From the NCBI GenBank assembly GCA_002722515.1, contig PBMH01000049.1:1-62120 (forward strand): a stretch of 62,120 bases of DNA, in the 5' to 3' direction. Under the pieces are notes generated by a model. The model did no database searches, was not told the origin of the DNA, and was given only the letters and a program-made list of their open reading frames with translations. Numbering within the stretch: position 1 is the first letter of the stretch; the number at the start of each line of letters is the position of its first letter. The stretch is from Alphaproteobacteria bacterium (lineage in GTDB: Bacteria; Pseudomonadota; Alphaproteobacteria; UBA6615). Shown piece by piece: positions 26,046 to 35,416 of this stretch. The translations under genes were made by a program, and so were the position numbers.

Positions 26046-26922
26046 GGTCTTTACCAGGCTGCCCGGCTCGGCCCGTGGTGCGATCTGGATGCTAGGGGCG
26101 GCGCTCTTCTTCGGCACCCACGGGGTCTGGGTGCGTTTGGCTGTTGGGGAAGGCGCCGACCCCCTTATCGTCTCGTTCTGGCGCTCTCTAGTCTTCTTTC
26201 TACTGATTCTACCGTGGATAATTGCTAACTGGCGAACCGCTCTTCGCTCGTCGCATCCGTTCGGCCAAGTCCTGCGCGCGGCGTTCTCCATGGCTGGGCT
26301 GATCCTGCTGGTTCTCGCCCAGGCTAGCCTTCCGCTGGCTGAGGTCTCGGCGCTGACATTCGCTGCCCCTCTATTCGGTATCATCGGGGCTTCTTTGTTA
26401 CTCGGCGAGGAAGTGCGGACGCGTCGATGGATCGCGACTTTGGTGGGTTTCGCTGGAGTCTGGATAGTTCTGCGGCCGGGCGTGAGTGAGGTGAACCTGC
26501 TGTTTTCTTTACCTCTAATTTCGGCTGTTTTTATTGCCAGTTCTAACCTTATGATCCGTTTTCTGGCAAAGGACGACGCCCCAACGACGACTGTGGCCTG
26601 GCTAGCGATAGCGGCTGTACCGCTTACGCTGGCACCGGCGTTGTTTGCTTGGGTGTGGCCAAATCCCATGGCCTTGTTTTGGATGGCCATGTTGGGCGGG
26701 GCGGGGCTGGGTGCACATATCTGCTTGGTGCGTGCTTTTACGGCTGCTGAGGCGTCTGCAGTTCTATCTTACGATTATTCGCGTTTGATTGTTACTTCGC
26801 TCCTCGGGTTCTTCATCTTCGGTGAGGTGCCAACGATCTGGACTTGGGTTGGCGGTGCGATCATCGTCGGCGCCGTCGTTTACATAGCCCGCCAGGAGAG
26901 GCGCGCTAGCTCCGAGCTCTGA
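26038..26922 (+). CDS. EamA-family (DMT) transporter
   Basis: This protein of about 294 residues has ten hydrophobic segments in two EamA repeats, starting IWMLGAALFFGTHGVWVRLA and ending TWVGGAIIVGAVVYIA. The start is uncertain. The ORF opens at 25942 inside the dehydrogenase gene, which is implausible. A TTG at 26038 overlapping the upstream stop gives the expected distance to helix 1, and an ATG at 26089 would trim it. The fold and topology are clear, the substrate is not. It is convergent with the E1 gene, 18 bases away. Confidence 0.8.
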   Translation: MSEVFTRLPGSARGAIWMLGAALFFGTHGVWVRLAVGEGADPLIVSFWRSLVFFLLILPWIIANWRTALRSSHPFGQVLRAAFSMAGLILLVLAQASLPLAEVSALTFAAPLFGIIGASLLLGEEVRTRRWIATLVGFAGVWIVLRPGVSEVNLLFSLPLISAVFIASSNLMIRFLAKDDAPTTTVAWLAIAAVPLTLAPALFAWVWPNPMALFWMAMLGGAGLGAHICLVRAFTAAEASAVLSYDYSRLIVTSLLGFFIFGEVPTIWTWVGGAIIVGAVVYIARQERRASSEL

Positions 26923-26940
26923 ACAAGAGATTAACAGATC

Positions 26941-29331
26941 TCACCGCACCGACGCCGCAGAGGTATGCTTCCGTCTGCCCATGCGCTTGGTGATTACCGC
27001 TGCGGCCCCATCAAGGATCGCGTTGGTATCGATGCCGTGGGTCCGGTAGAGGTCGGGAAGGTCACCAGACTGCCCAAAGCTTTCGACACCTAGTGCCGCA
27101 ACGTCATGATGAGCAACACCGCCGAGCCAGGCCAAGGTTGCAGGATGGCCGTCGAGCACAGTGACTAGACCGGCGTCCGGCGCTAGGCATCCCAGCAGAA
27201 TTTCAATGTGGGACAGGGCAGAACCGGACCCGCGCGCATGAGCCTGGGTTGCTGCCTGCCAGTCCGTGAACAGTCGGTCGGCGGAAGTTACAGCGAGCAG
27301 TCCTGCACCGGGAATGTCTTCGAGCAATGCATCATGTGCGGCGACCGCCTCAGGTACCACGACCCCGGTATAGACGATCGCGATCTCTGCGCCTGGCGCG
27401 GGCTCGCGCAGCCAGTAGGCTCCGGCGAGAACATCGGTGGCGATGTGCTCAAAGTTTCGCTGAGGCTGGTTGAGGGCATGGGTCGACAGCCGAAGATAAA
27501 CCGCGCCACCGTCGTCAGCTTGCATGTACTCAAAACTCCACTTCATGATGTGCGCAAGCTCGTCGGCGAAGGCGGGTTCAAAGGACGTGAGGCCCGGCTG
27601 GGAAAGCCCAATCAGAGGTGAGTTGATCGACTGATGCGCGCCACCCTCGGGCGCTAGTGTGATGCCTGACGGTGTGGCTACCGCCATGAAGCGGGCGTCC
27701 TGGTAGCAGGCATAGTTGAGACTATCGAGGCCACGCGCGATGAACGGGTCGTAGAGCGCGCCGACCGGCAGGAGCCGAGCACCAAATAGTTGGTCTGACA
27801 GACCTAGCGCGGCGAGCAATAAGAACAAGTTGTTCTCCGCGATGCCCAGCTCGATGTGTTGGCCGCTCGGTCCCGCCGACCATTTGAAAGCCGATGGAAC
27901 CTGTTGCTCGCGAAAAACGTCAGCGGTGTTCTCATGGTGGAACAACCCGCGTTGGTTGACCCAACCTGCCATGTTGGTGGTGACCGTCACGTCCGGGGTG
28001 GTGGTGACTATCCGATCTGCCAGCTCCGTGTTGCTGCGCCCCAGATCGTTGAGGATCTGGCCGAATGCCTCCTGAGTTGACATCTGTTTTCCCTCGGGCA
28101 CGGGAAGCGTCATCACGGGAATCTTCGGTGCAGCGGCGGCCGTCTGACGTTGGGCGAATGGCACGTCGGCCAAGAAGGCCGCCAGCGCTTCCTCGGAGAT
28201 GTCGAGACCCTCGGTGACGTCCCATTCGTGCCCATCGCGTATGGCATGGCTCTCTTTGAAAGCCGCCATTTGGTCCGGGTTCATTAAACCCGAGTGATTA
28301 TCCTTGTGGCCTGCCAGCGGGGTGTTGAAACCCTTGATGGTATAAGCAACAAAGCATTGCGGCGTGTCGTTGTCGCCAACATCGGCAAATGCCTCGAGGG
28401 TTGCCGCCATATCATGCCCGCCGAGGTTGGTCATCAACCGTTGCAGATCGTTATCGTCGTGCTCATCGAGCAACGTCCTGATGCCCTTCACATTCCCGAT
28501 GTCTGTTTTCAGATGGTTGCGCCAGGCGTCGCCTCCCTGGTATGTGAGTGCAGCATAGAGCTGATTGGGGCAAGCGTCGATCCAGTCTCGCAGTGCTTCC
28601 CCGCCGGGGCGCTGGAACGCTGCCGTCTGCAGCTTTCCGTATTTGAGCTCGACCACGTTCCAACCAACGGTGCCGAAGAAATCCTTGATGCGCTGGAACA
28701 GATAGTCGTGGACGACACCGTCTAGGCTCTGGCGATTATAGTCTATCACCCACCAGAGGTTCCGGACGTCATGTTTCCAGCCTTCAAGGAGGGCCTCGAA
28801 AACATTGCCCTCGTCGAGCTCGGCATCGCCCATTAGCGCCACGAGCCGACCGTTGGCTTGACCCTCGGCTAGGTTATGGTGCTGAACATAGTCGCGCACC
28901 ATGGCACCGAACAGGGTTGCTCCGACCCCGAGCCCGACGGACCCGGTGGAAAAGTCCACATCTTCAGTGTCTTTGGTCCGCGACGGGTAGGACTGTGCTC
29001 CACCCAGCGCGCGGAAATTTATCAGCTTGTCCACGTCCTGTCGGCCAAGAAGATATTGGATTGCGTGGAACACGGGCGCGGCGTGCGGCTTCACCGCGAC
29101 CCGGTCTTCCGGTCGCAAGCTGTGTAGGTAGAGTGCTGTTAGAAGGGTCGTTGCGGAGGCGCAGGAGGACTGATGGCCGCCGACCTTTAATTTGTCGCGG
29201 TTTTTGCGCAGGTGATTAGCGTTGTGGATCATCCAGGAAGACAACCACAGGATTTTGCGCTCTAGTGACTCAAGGGTCGGAATATCCGCATTTGAGAGGA
29301 TCACGCGGGGCTCGGCTTTTTGGCGGGGCAT
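26941..29331 (-). CDS. Homodimeric 2-oxoacid dehydrogenase E1 (AceE/MdeB-like)
   Basis: This 796-residue thiamine-diphosphate enzyme is related to AceE and to the 2-oxobutyrate dehydrogenase MdeB of Pseudomonas. The N-terminal transketolase domain shows VGGHQSSCASATTLLTALYL and the ThDP motif GDAELDEGNVFEALL...NLWWVIDYNRQSLDG. The central pyrimidine-binding domain (ELGIAENNLFLLLAALGL) and the C-terminal domain are present. It is shorter than AceE (about 890). No E2 or E3 gene is adjacent, so it would use partners encoded elsewhere. It is divergent from an Lrp-type regulator, the same arrangement as mdeB and mdeR (established for P. putida, from memory), but no methionine gamma-lyase gene is present here. 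Confidence 0.88.
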   Translation of the reverse strand: MPRQKAEPRVILSNADIPTLESLERKILWLSSWMIHNANHLRKNRDKLKVGGHQSSCASATTLLTALYLHSLRPEDRVAVKPHAAPVFHAIQYLLGRQDVDKLINFRALGGAQSYPSRTKDTEDVDFSTGSVGLGVGATLFGAMVRDYVQHHNLAEGQANGRLVALMGDAELDEGNVFEALLEGWKHDVRNLWWVIDYNRQSLDGVVHDYLFQRIKDFFGTVGWNVVELKYGKLQTAAFQRPGGEALRDWIDACPNQLYAALTYQGGDAWRNHLKTDIGNVKGIRTLLDEHDDNDLQRLMTNLGGHDMAATLEAFADVGDNDTPQCFVAYTIKGFNTPLAGHKDNHSGLMNPDQMAAFKESHAIRDGHEWDVTEGLDISEEALAAFLADVPFAQRQTAAAAPKIPVMTLPVPEGKQMSTQEAFGQILNDLGRSNTELADRIVTTTPDVTVTTNMAGWVNQRGLFHHENTADVFREQQVPSAFKWSAGPSGQHIELGIAENNLFLLLAALGLSDQLFGARLLPVGALYDPFIARGLDSLNYACYQDARFMAVATPSGITLAPEGGAHQSINSPLIGLSQPGLTSFEPAFADELAHIMKWSFEYMQADDGGAVYLRLSTHALNQPQRNFEHIATDVLAGAYWLREPAPGAEIAIVYTGVVVPEAVAAHDALLEDIPGAGLLAVTSADRLFTDWQAATQAHARGSGSALSHIEILLGCLAPDAGLVTVLDGHPATLAWLGGVAHHDVAALGVESFGQSGDLPDLYRTHGIDTNAILDGAAAVITKRMGRRKHTSAASVR

Positions 29332-29403
29332 TGGTTTCGTCCGCTTAGGTTCCAGACTTTAGAGATCCTAGCAGCACAGACAAGGATAGGTGTTGCGAAG
29401 GTG

Positions 29404-29426
29404 GCGTAAATAAACTCAAATTACGC
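29404..29426. promoter_or_regulatory. Candidate Lrp-type operator
   Basis: GCGTAA (29404-29409) and TTACGC (29421-29426) form a perfect 6-bp inverted repeat with an AT-rich 11-base spacer between the divergent E1 and Lrp-family genes. Lrp/AsnC regulators typically bind such AT-centred dyads next to their own gene. Confidence 0.45.
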
Positions 29427-29463
29427 AAGGAAACGCCTATAAATCTCTAAATAGGGACAACTT

Positions 29464-29949
29464 ATGCCAATAAATGATCTTGATACGATAGATTGTAATA
29501 TCTTGGATTTTCTCCAGGAGAATGCGCGTATGGCGAATGCGGATCTCGCACGGAAAGTGAACCTGTCATCGTCCCCTTGTTTGCGCAGGGTCCGGAACCT
29601 AGAGAATGAGGGCTATATTCGGCGCTACACGGCGCTGCTTGACCCTGCAGCCATCGGTCTTCCCGTAAGCGTATTCGTACAGGTTTCCCTAGAACGCCAG
29701 GTCGACAATGCGCTTGAGGAATTCGAGTCCCGGATCGTCGCGCGGCCCGAGGTTATGGAATGCTACCTTATGACCGGCGACAGCGACTATCTGCTGCGGG
29801 TAGTGGCGCCCAGCCTGGAATCGTTCCAGCATTTTCTGCTGGAGCATCTTACGAAGTTTCCCGGGGTGGCGAGCATTAAGTCAAGTTTTGCTCTAAAGCA
29901 GGTGAGCTATCGCACGGCACTGCCGCTGGCACACATCGCGAATATATAG
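29464..29949 (+). CDS. Lrp/AsnC-family transcriptional regulator
   Basis: This 161-residue regulator has the N-terminal helix-turn-helix ([27 protein letters not shown] split across residues 6-32, then [18 protein letters not shown]) and the C-terminal RAM effector domain (residues 70-150, containing [20 protein letters not shown]). It probably senses an amino acid and controls the divergent E1 gene. It may also affect the amidase-MFS pair downstream, which begins 78 bases after its stop. Length and domain order are normal. Confidence 0.95.
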   Translation: MPINDLDTIDCNILDFLQENARMANADLARKVNLSSSPCLRRVRNLENEGYIRRYTALLDPAAIGLPVSVFVQVSLERQVDNALEEFESRIVARPEVMECYLMTGDSDYLLRVVAPSLESFQHFLLEHLTKFPGVASIKSSFALKQVSYRTALPLAHIANI

Positions 29950-30026
29950 ATGTGCTAGGCAAGCGGCTGTTTGCGTACCCGAAGCCAGAACGTAAAATTT
30001 TTTCGTACCAGTGCGGGGAGGATAGT

Positions 30027-31223
30027 TTGAGCAATAAATACAGGACATTCGTATCCGGTTTCTGCAGCCATATTGATCCGGTTGAGATAACCGGCGTTGG
30101 GGAAGGGCCACTCAAGGGATTTAATTTTGCGGTCAAGGACATCATCAACGTAGAGGGTGTCGTCACCGGGGCCGGTAATCCCGACTGGTATGCGAGCCAT
30201 GATCCTGCGTCCCGGCACGCGACCGCTGTGCAGCGCCTGCTTGATGCAGGCGCCAATTTAGCGGGCAAGACCATTACCGAAGAGTTTGCCTACGGCCTGA
30301 TAGGCGAGAATTTCCATTACGGGACACCGGTTAACCCGCGCGTGGACGGCGGTATCCCAGGTGGCTCGTCCTCAGGCTCGGCCTCCGTGGTGGCTAGCAA
30401 ACAAACCGATTTCGCGCTCGGTACAGACACCGGTGGGTCCGTGCGCGTGCCTGCGTCCTTTTGCGGCTTGTACGGAATTCGTCCGAGCCATGGTCGGGTC
30501 TCTCTAGACGGTGTTCTGCCGCTGGCGCCGAGCCTCGACACCTGTGGCTGGTTTGCCCGCGAGGCATCGCTGTTTCGCCGGATCGCGCCTGTCCTCCTGG
30601 ATTGGCGGGACTCACCGCCGCCAGCGCGTGTCCTTATTGCCGAAGATGCATTCGAATTGGTTAGCGAAGAAGTGCGCAATGCTCTCGCGCCGGTGATTTC
30701 TCGGCTAGAGGCCCTTTATGGCACGGCAAAACCGATCCGCCCGAGTGCGCGGGTGGGGTTCGATGGCGGCTTTCCGGCGTGGCAGCGGGTCATGCAGATT
30801 ACCCGTGGTTCCGAGGCCGCAGCCTCCCACTTGGGCTGGATGCGTGCTAACAACCCCGAGATGGGTCCGCATTTCCGGGAGCGCTTCGAGGCGGGTGACA
30901 CCTATGGTCCTTTTGACATCGCGGATGCCATGTCGAAACGCGCGATGATCGACGGGCATTTATCTGGAACCTTGGGTGATGATGCGATCCTGTTGGTCCC
31001 GGCTGCGCCGGCGACGGCACCGCTGGGCGGTGCAGAGGAAGAAGTCTATGATCGTTTGCGTACGTTGAACGAGCTCTACAACTGTGCCGCTCCCCTCGCT
31101 CGTCTACCACAGGTCTCGTTACCTTTGGCCGAAACATCCCGAGGGCCCATCGGGCTGGGGGTCATCGCCGGTCACGGACGTGATGAGATGCTACTCGACC
31201 TCGCCGTCGAGCTAGATGGGTAA
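30027..31223 (+). CDS. Amidase (amidase signature family), copy 1
   Basis: This 398-residue amidase-signature hydrolase has the catalytic Lys in FAVKDIIN, the cis-Ser region GGIPGGSSSGSA and the acyl-Ser in GTDTGGSVRVPASFCGLYG. The Ser-cisSer-Lys triad is complete. The start is a TTG at 30027 with GGGGAGG five bases upstream; the longer ORF has 25 non-family residues. It cleaves an unknown carboxamide. The stop overlaps the MFS gene start (TAATG). A paralogue of similar length occurs at 58957-60168, also near an MFS gene. Confidence 0.92.
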   Translation: MSNKYRTFVSGFCSHIDPVEITGVGEGPLKGFNFAVKDIINVEGVVTGAGNPDWYASHDPASRHATAVQRLLDAGANLAGKTITEEFAYGLIGENFHYGTPVNPRVDGGIPGGSSSGSASVVASKQTDFALGTDTGGSVRVPASFCGLYGIRPSHGRVSLDGVLPLAPSLDTCGWFAREASLFRRIAPVLLDWRDSPPPARVLIAEDAFELVSEEVRNALAPVISRLEALYGTAKPIRPSARVGFDGGFPAWQRVMQITRGSEAAASHLGWMRANNPEMGPHFRERFEAGDTYGPFDIADAMSKRAMIDGHLSGTLGDDAILLVPAAPATAPLGGAEEEVYDRLRTLNELYNCAAPLARLPQVSLPLAETSRGPIGLGVIAGHGRDEMLLDLAVELDG

Positions 31224-32434
31224 TGTCTAGGCCAGTCCCCCCGCCGATGCGAACCAACTGGTTTACCGTTTCTGTGGTCGTCCTGTCCGCGATTACGGCC
31301 GCCTTCCAGATCGGCAAGGCACCCGTCGCCCTGCCGATGATGCGGAGCGAGCTCGGCCTTACCCTTGACGAAGGGGTGTGGATCATCTCGATTTTCAATC
31401 TGCTCGGCATTATCTTCGGCATGTTTGCTGGTGCGCTCGGTGATCGGCTGGGTCACAGGAAGCTAATTCTCCTCGGCTTTGTCGCCATGGCGCTGGCAAG
31501 TTTCTTAGGGGCCAATGCCGGCGGGTTCGCCGAACTGCTTGCGAGTCGTGTGCTCGAAGGGTTTGGCTTTATTGTCGTCGTGGCAGTAGCCCCGCCGCTC
31601 TTTTTACGGTTCGCTGAACCGCGTCATCACCGCTTGGTCTTAGGCTTCTATGGCGGCTATTGGCCGGCGGGAGTGGCCGTAATGGTCTTGGTTACGCCTT
31701 ACATACTCGAGGGTGCGGGTTGGCGAGGTCTCTGGATTTTAAACGGCCTTCTAGCGATCGTTGTGATGTTACTCGTCGCTTATTCTACTCAGTCCCGGGA
31801 CGTTGCCCAGTCGGCGGTGCGGGCGCCGGTCTTCGGCCAGGCGCTGCGGACTTTCACCCGAGGTGGGCCGCTGGTCCTCGCTCTGACATTTGCAACCTAT
31901 TCGTCAATCCACGTCACCGTGGTGGCATTGTTGCCGACCTTCTATGTGGAGACTGAACTCCTTGGCTTGGCGCGTATTGCACCTATGACGGCCTTCGTCG
32001 CGGCGGTCAACGTGGCAGGCAATATTCTGGGCGGAATCGCCGTCCATCGTGGCATTGCACGATGGAAACTGGTGATTGCTACTTTCGTACTGATCGGGCT
32101 GAGCGCACTCCTTGTTTATGATGAGCGGCTGATTTTCGAGGTACGTCTGGTTGCTGCGGTTTTCTTGTCGTTCATAGCCGGAATAATCCCTGCCTGCCTG
32201 TTTGCCACTGTCGCTGTGGTTGCGCCGACAGCCGCACTGGTTGGTGCCACGACAGGTCTGATGATGCAGGGTTCCCAGTTGGGGCAATTGGTTGGGCCGG
32301 TTGCTATGGCCAAGGTTGTGACATGGACGGGCACTTGGAATACTGCACCGATTACGCTGATCACCGCGGCGGTGGCGGGAAGCCTGCTTATGCTGGTGGT
32401 TCGCCGGATCGAGCGGAGAAGGATATCCGACTAA
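31223..32434 (+). CDS. MFS transporter
   Basis: This 403-residue major facilitator protein has about 12 hydrophobic helices. It has the inter-helix 2-3 motif GALGDRLGHRKL (the classic GxxxDRxGRR loop, residues 72-83) and a second-half repeat. It is translationally coupled to the amidase (TAATG), so it probably imports the amidase substrate or exports its product. A GCCCC/GGGGC hairpin lies just after the stop (32443-32456) but lacks a T run. Confidence 0.88.
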   Translation: MSRPVPPPMRTNWFTVSVVVLSAITAAFQIGKAPVALPMMRSELGLTLDEGVWIISIFNLLGIIFGMFAGALGDRLGHRKLILLGFVAMALASFLGANAGGFAELLASRVLEGFGFIVVVAVAPPLFLRFAEPRHHRLVLGFYGGYWPAGVAVMVLVTPYILEGAGWRGLWILNGLLAIVVMLLVAYSTQSRDVAQSAVRAPVFGQALRTFTRGGPLVLALTFATYSSIHVTVVALLPTFYVETELLGLARIAPMTAFVAAVNVAGNILGGIAVHRGIARWKLVIATFVLIGLSALLVYDERLIFEVRLVAAVFLSFIAGIIPACLFATVAVVAPTAALVGATTGLMMQGSQLGQLVGPVAMAKVVTWTGTWNTAPITLITAAVAGSLLMLVVRRIERRRISD

Positions 32435-32544
32435 CTAGGAGCCCCATGCGGGGCACTCATCATATCGCATCCGACTTTACCATCGTACGTGCCCTGCTAT
32501 AACGGACAAAGTCATCTCATCGATTACATGGATGCTTTTCGATC

Positions 32545-33747
32545 ATGAGCGCGTTTCGTACCCTGGACGATCTCGATGCTACCGGAAAACGAATCCTGTT
32601 GCGCGCCGACCTGAATGTTCCAATGTCGCAAGGTTTGGTCACCGACCGGACCCGGCTTGAGCGCGTGGGGCCGACCATCCTGGAGCTGGCTGATAAAGGC
32701 GCGAAGGTAATTGTGACGTCGCATTTCGGTCGACCGATGGGCGAGCGCTTAGTCGAAATGTCGCTGGCTCCCGTCGCCGATGAGCTAGGTGCGGTGCTGG
32801 GCCGCCCGGTCGGTTTTGCCGCCGATTGCATCGGTGATGAGGCTATCAATGCGGTGTCGGCCATGGCAGAAGGAGACATCCTCGTGCTTGAAAACTCCCG
32901 TTATCACTCGGGCGAAGAAACTAATGATGCGGCGTTTTCTGCTTCTCTTGCAGGTCTTGCCGAGGCCTATGTTAACGATGCTTTCTCCGCTGCTCATCGT
33001 GCCCATGCTTCGACCGATGGAGCTGCGCGGCTTCTTCCGGCCTATGCAGGACGCCTCATGCAGGCGGAGCTCGAGGCGCTTGATCGCGCGCTCGGAAATC
33101 CCCAGCGACCGGTTATGGCTATCGTCGGCGGCGCCAAAATTGTGAGCAAACTCGAGCTTCTCGGTAACCTGATCAGCCGCGTCGATCAACTTGTGATTGG
33201 AGGCGGAATGGCCAACACATTTCTTTACGCTATGGGGATCGATGTTGGTGCGTCGCTCTGCGAGCAGGAGATGGCTGACACTGCGCGCGACATATTGGCA
33301 CGCGCAGGTGAGACTGGCTGCGAAGTAGTGTTACCGTCCGATGTCGTAATAGCGAGTGAGTTCAGAGCGGAAGCGGAAAGTCGAGTAGTGCCTGTGGACG
33401 CCGTTCCGGGGGACCAAATGATACTTGATGTCGGTCCCGATAGTGTTGCCAGCTTGGCGATGCGGATCGCCAAGGTGCACACCTTGGTCTGGAATGGTCC
33501 GCTTGGCGCCTTCGAAATCAAACCGTTCGATGAGGGAACTGTGCGGGTAGCCCTTGCAGCGGCCGAACTGACGAAGTCCGGCACACTTCTCTCCGTGGCC
33601 GGGGGCGGCGATACCGTTGCTGCGATGAACCATGCGGGTGTAGTAGACGACCTTAGTTATGTCTCGGCGGCCGGGGGTGCATTTCTCGAATGGCTCGAAG
33701 GCAAGACCCTGCCAGGTGTCGCAGCGCTTTACGCGTCGGCGACCTAG
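32545..33747 (+). CDS. pgk: Phosphoglycerate kinase
   Basis: This 400-residue enzyme transfers phosphate between 1,3-bisphosphoglycerate and ADP in glycolysis/gluconeogenesis. Family motifs are complete: RADLNVPM (residues 20-27), [46 protein letters not shown] and the nucleotide-site GGGDTVAAM near the C-terminus. Length is normal. It stands alone between an MFS gene and yciB; gap and epd/cbb partners are not nearby. Confidence 0.97.
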   Translation: MSAFRTLDDLDATGKRILLRADLNVPMSQGLVTDRTRLERVGPTILELADKGAKVIVTSHFGRPMGERLVEMSLAPVADELGAVLGRPVGFAADCIGDEAINAVSAMAEGDILVLENSRYHSGEETNDAAFSASLAGLAEAYVNDAFSAAHRAHASTDGAARLLPAYAGRLMQAELEALDRALGNPQRPVMAIVGGAKIVSKLELLGNLISRVDQLVIGGGMANTFLYAMGIDVGASLCEQEMADTARDILARAGETGCEVVLPSDVVIASEFRAEAESRVVPVDAVPGDQMILDVGPDSVASLAMRIAKVHTLVWNGPLGAFEIKPFDEGTVRVALAAAELTKSGTLLSVAGGGDTVAAMNHAGVVDDLSYVSAAGGAFLEWLEGKTLPGVAALYASAT

Positions 33748-33853
33748 GGGTTGGCATGCCCGCTAGCTGAAACCTCGATCGCTATTTCACAACGTTTAAT
33801 CTCGGCGACTTTTCGCCCTTCAGGAATCGGTTGGGTGTATCGGCGGAGATCGG

Positions 33854-34477
33854 CTAGCCACCGTCTGGTCTTACCGCAGTCTCTTCGACCTGTTCACGCA
33901 GAAACAATGGCGTCTGGGCAGCCGCAAATATGAAAGTCAGTGGCATGATCCCGAAGAGCTTAAAGGACACCCAGAAGTCGGTCGAGAAATTGCGCCAAAC
34001 GAGTTCGTTCAGAATCGCGAGGACGATGAAGAATACCGCCCAACGCAGGGTGAGGACGCGCCAGCCCCGGTCAGTTAGCTGCACCGCTGCGCCGAACAGC
34101 GGTTTGAGAAGTGCCCGGCCGCTCGCCAAACCACAGAACAGGATGATGGAGAACAGCGTGTTTACTAGGGTGGGCTTGAGTTTTATAAATGTTTCGTCGG
34201 CGAGGATCAGAGTTAGGCCGCCGAAGAAAAGGACGAAGATGCCGCTGACCAGCGGCATGACAGGCAGGCGCCGCTCGAGCCGCCAGCCTACGGCCAGTGC
34301 GATGAGCGTGGCTGTCATGAATGCGGCTGTAGCCTCAAATAGCCCCTGTTCGGTCATCACGGAATTGGTGTCGGCAAGCCATAGGTTGCGCAACTCTGGC
34401 AGACCATCGCGCCCGTTCACCACGAAGAACACGACAAGAGGACCCGCTTCGATCAATAGTTTGAGCCATGGACGCAT
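33854..34477 (-). CDS. yciB: YciB/septation protein A family inner membrane protein
   Basis: This 207-residue membrane protein has about five to six helices and YciB landmarks: LLIEAGPLVVFFVVN at the N-terminus, ATAAFMTATLIALAVGW, FGGLTLILADETFIKLKPT and WAVFFIVLAILNELVWRNFS. YciB affects cell envelope integrity and division. It ends the minus-strand dapF-mtaB-ftsY-EamA-yciB run, an order common in alphaproteobacteria. Confidence 0.93.
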   Translation of the reverse strand: MRPWLKLLIEAGPLVVFFVVNGRDGLPELRNLWLADTNSVMTEQGLFEATAAFMTATLIALAVGWRLERRLPVMPLVSGIFVLFFGGLTLILADETFIKLKPTLVNTLFSIILFCGLASGRALLKPLFGAAVQLTDRGWRVLTLRWAVFFIVLAILNELVWRNFSTDFWVSFKLFGIMPLTFIFAAAQTPLFLREQVEETAVRPDGG

Positions 34478-34552
34478 AACGGTGTGAACCTACGATTCTT
34501 GACAAAAGGTTGGAAGCTTGGACGCGGTCATCTGTTCACCAATTTCGAATGG

Positions 34553-35416
34553 TTAGGCGGCGAATTTGAGTGCGCCGGCTCCGAGCGCGACTAGAATCGC
34601 AGCGGGGATACGGCGGGCACCCAGACGTTCGCCCAAAATGAAGGTTCCTATCAGCGCGGCGAAGACGACCCCTGTCTCGCGCAGAGCGGCGACGGCGGCG
34701 ACCGAGGCGTTCGCGAAGGCGAACAGAATTAGCATATAGCTGCCGACTGCAACGACCCCACCGATTGCACCCTTAATCATATTAGTGCGCATATAGGGGA
34801 AAATCCTGCCACGCCGGATGGTCAGGGCGATAGCCAGAACCGGGACAGATGTGAAGATCATTAACCAGCTGCCATAGGTGATCGCGGCATAGTCGATTTC
34901 CGGGCCGATAGTTCGTATGCCCACCGCGTCGAACAGTGAGTAGGCGGCGATCATGCTTCCGGTCAGGATGGCCAGAATAACGGCTTTGAAGTCGGCAGTG
35001 GCCAACTTTCCTGGTTCGAAGGTGAGTGCAAAGACGCTAGCGACCAGCAATAGGATAGCGGCCACCTCGGGCCATCCCGGCGTGTCGCCGACGATGGGGC
35101 CGGCCAGAGCGACGATCACCAACGGCGCGGTGCCGCGGGCGATCGCATATACCTTTCCCAGATCGCCATAGGTGTAGGCGCACATCAGCAAAACGAAATA
35201 GCCAGCGTGCAGTATGCCCGACCCGATCAGCCAGGGCCAGTGATGGGGTTCGGGCCATGGGACAAACAAGACCGCCACAATCAGCGCTGCTGTAGCGGCG
35301 AACCCGGAGATTACCGCACCGGTGAGCCAGCCATCGTCGCCAGCTTTTACCAGGGCATTCCAGCTCGCGTGCATCAGCGCTGAGACGATAACAGCGAGTG
35401 CGACAATCGTTGTCAT
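34553..35416 (-). CDS. EamA-family (DMT) transporter
   Basis: This 287-residue ten-helix DMT protein has a second-repeat signature AALRETGVVFAALIGTFILGERLGARR. The N-terminus is VALAVIVSALMHASWNALVKAG. Its start overlaps the ftsY stop by ATGA (35413-35416), so it is translated with the ftsY message. The substrate is unknown. A 75-base gap leads to yciB. Confidence 0.85.
   Translation of the reverse strand: MTTIVALAVIVSALMHASWNALVKAGDDGWLTGAVISGFAATAALIVAVLFVPWPEPHHWPWLIGSGILHAGYFVLLMCAYTYGDLGKVYAIARGTAPLVIVALAGPIVGDTPGWPEVAAILLLVASVFALTFEPGKLATADFKAVILAILTGSMIAAYSLFDAVGIRTIGPEIDYAAITYGSWLMIFTSVPVLAIALTIRRGRIFPYMRTNMIKGAIGGVVAVGSYMLILFAFANASVAAVAALRETGVVFAALIGTFILGERLGARRIPAAILVALGAGALKFAA

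Noticed and set aside
32443-32456. GCCCC/GGGGC hairpin after the MFS gene as a terminator
   Set aside because: Only five pairs and no T run follows.
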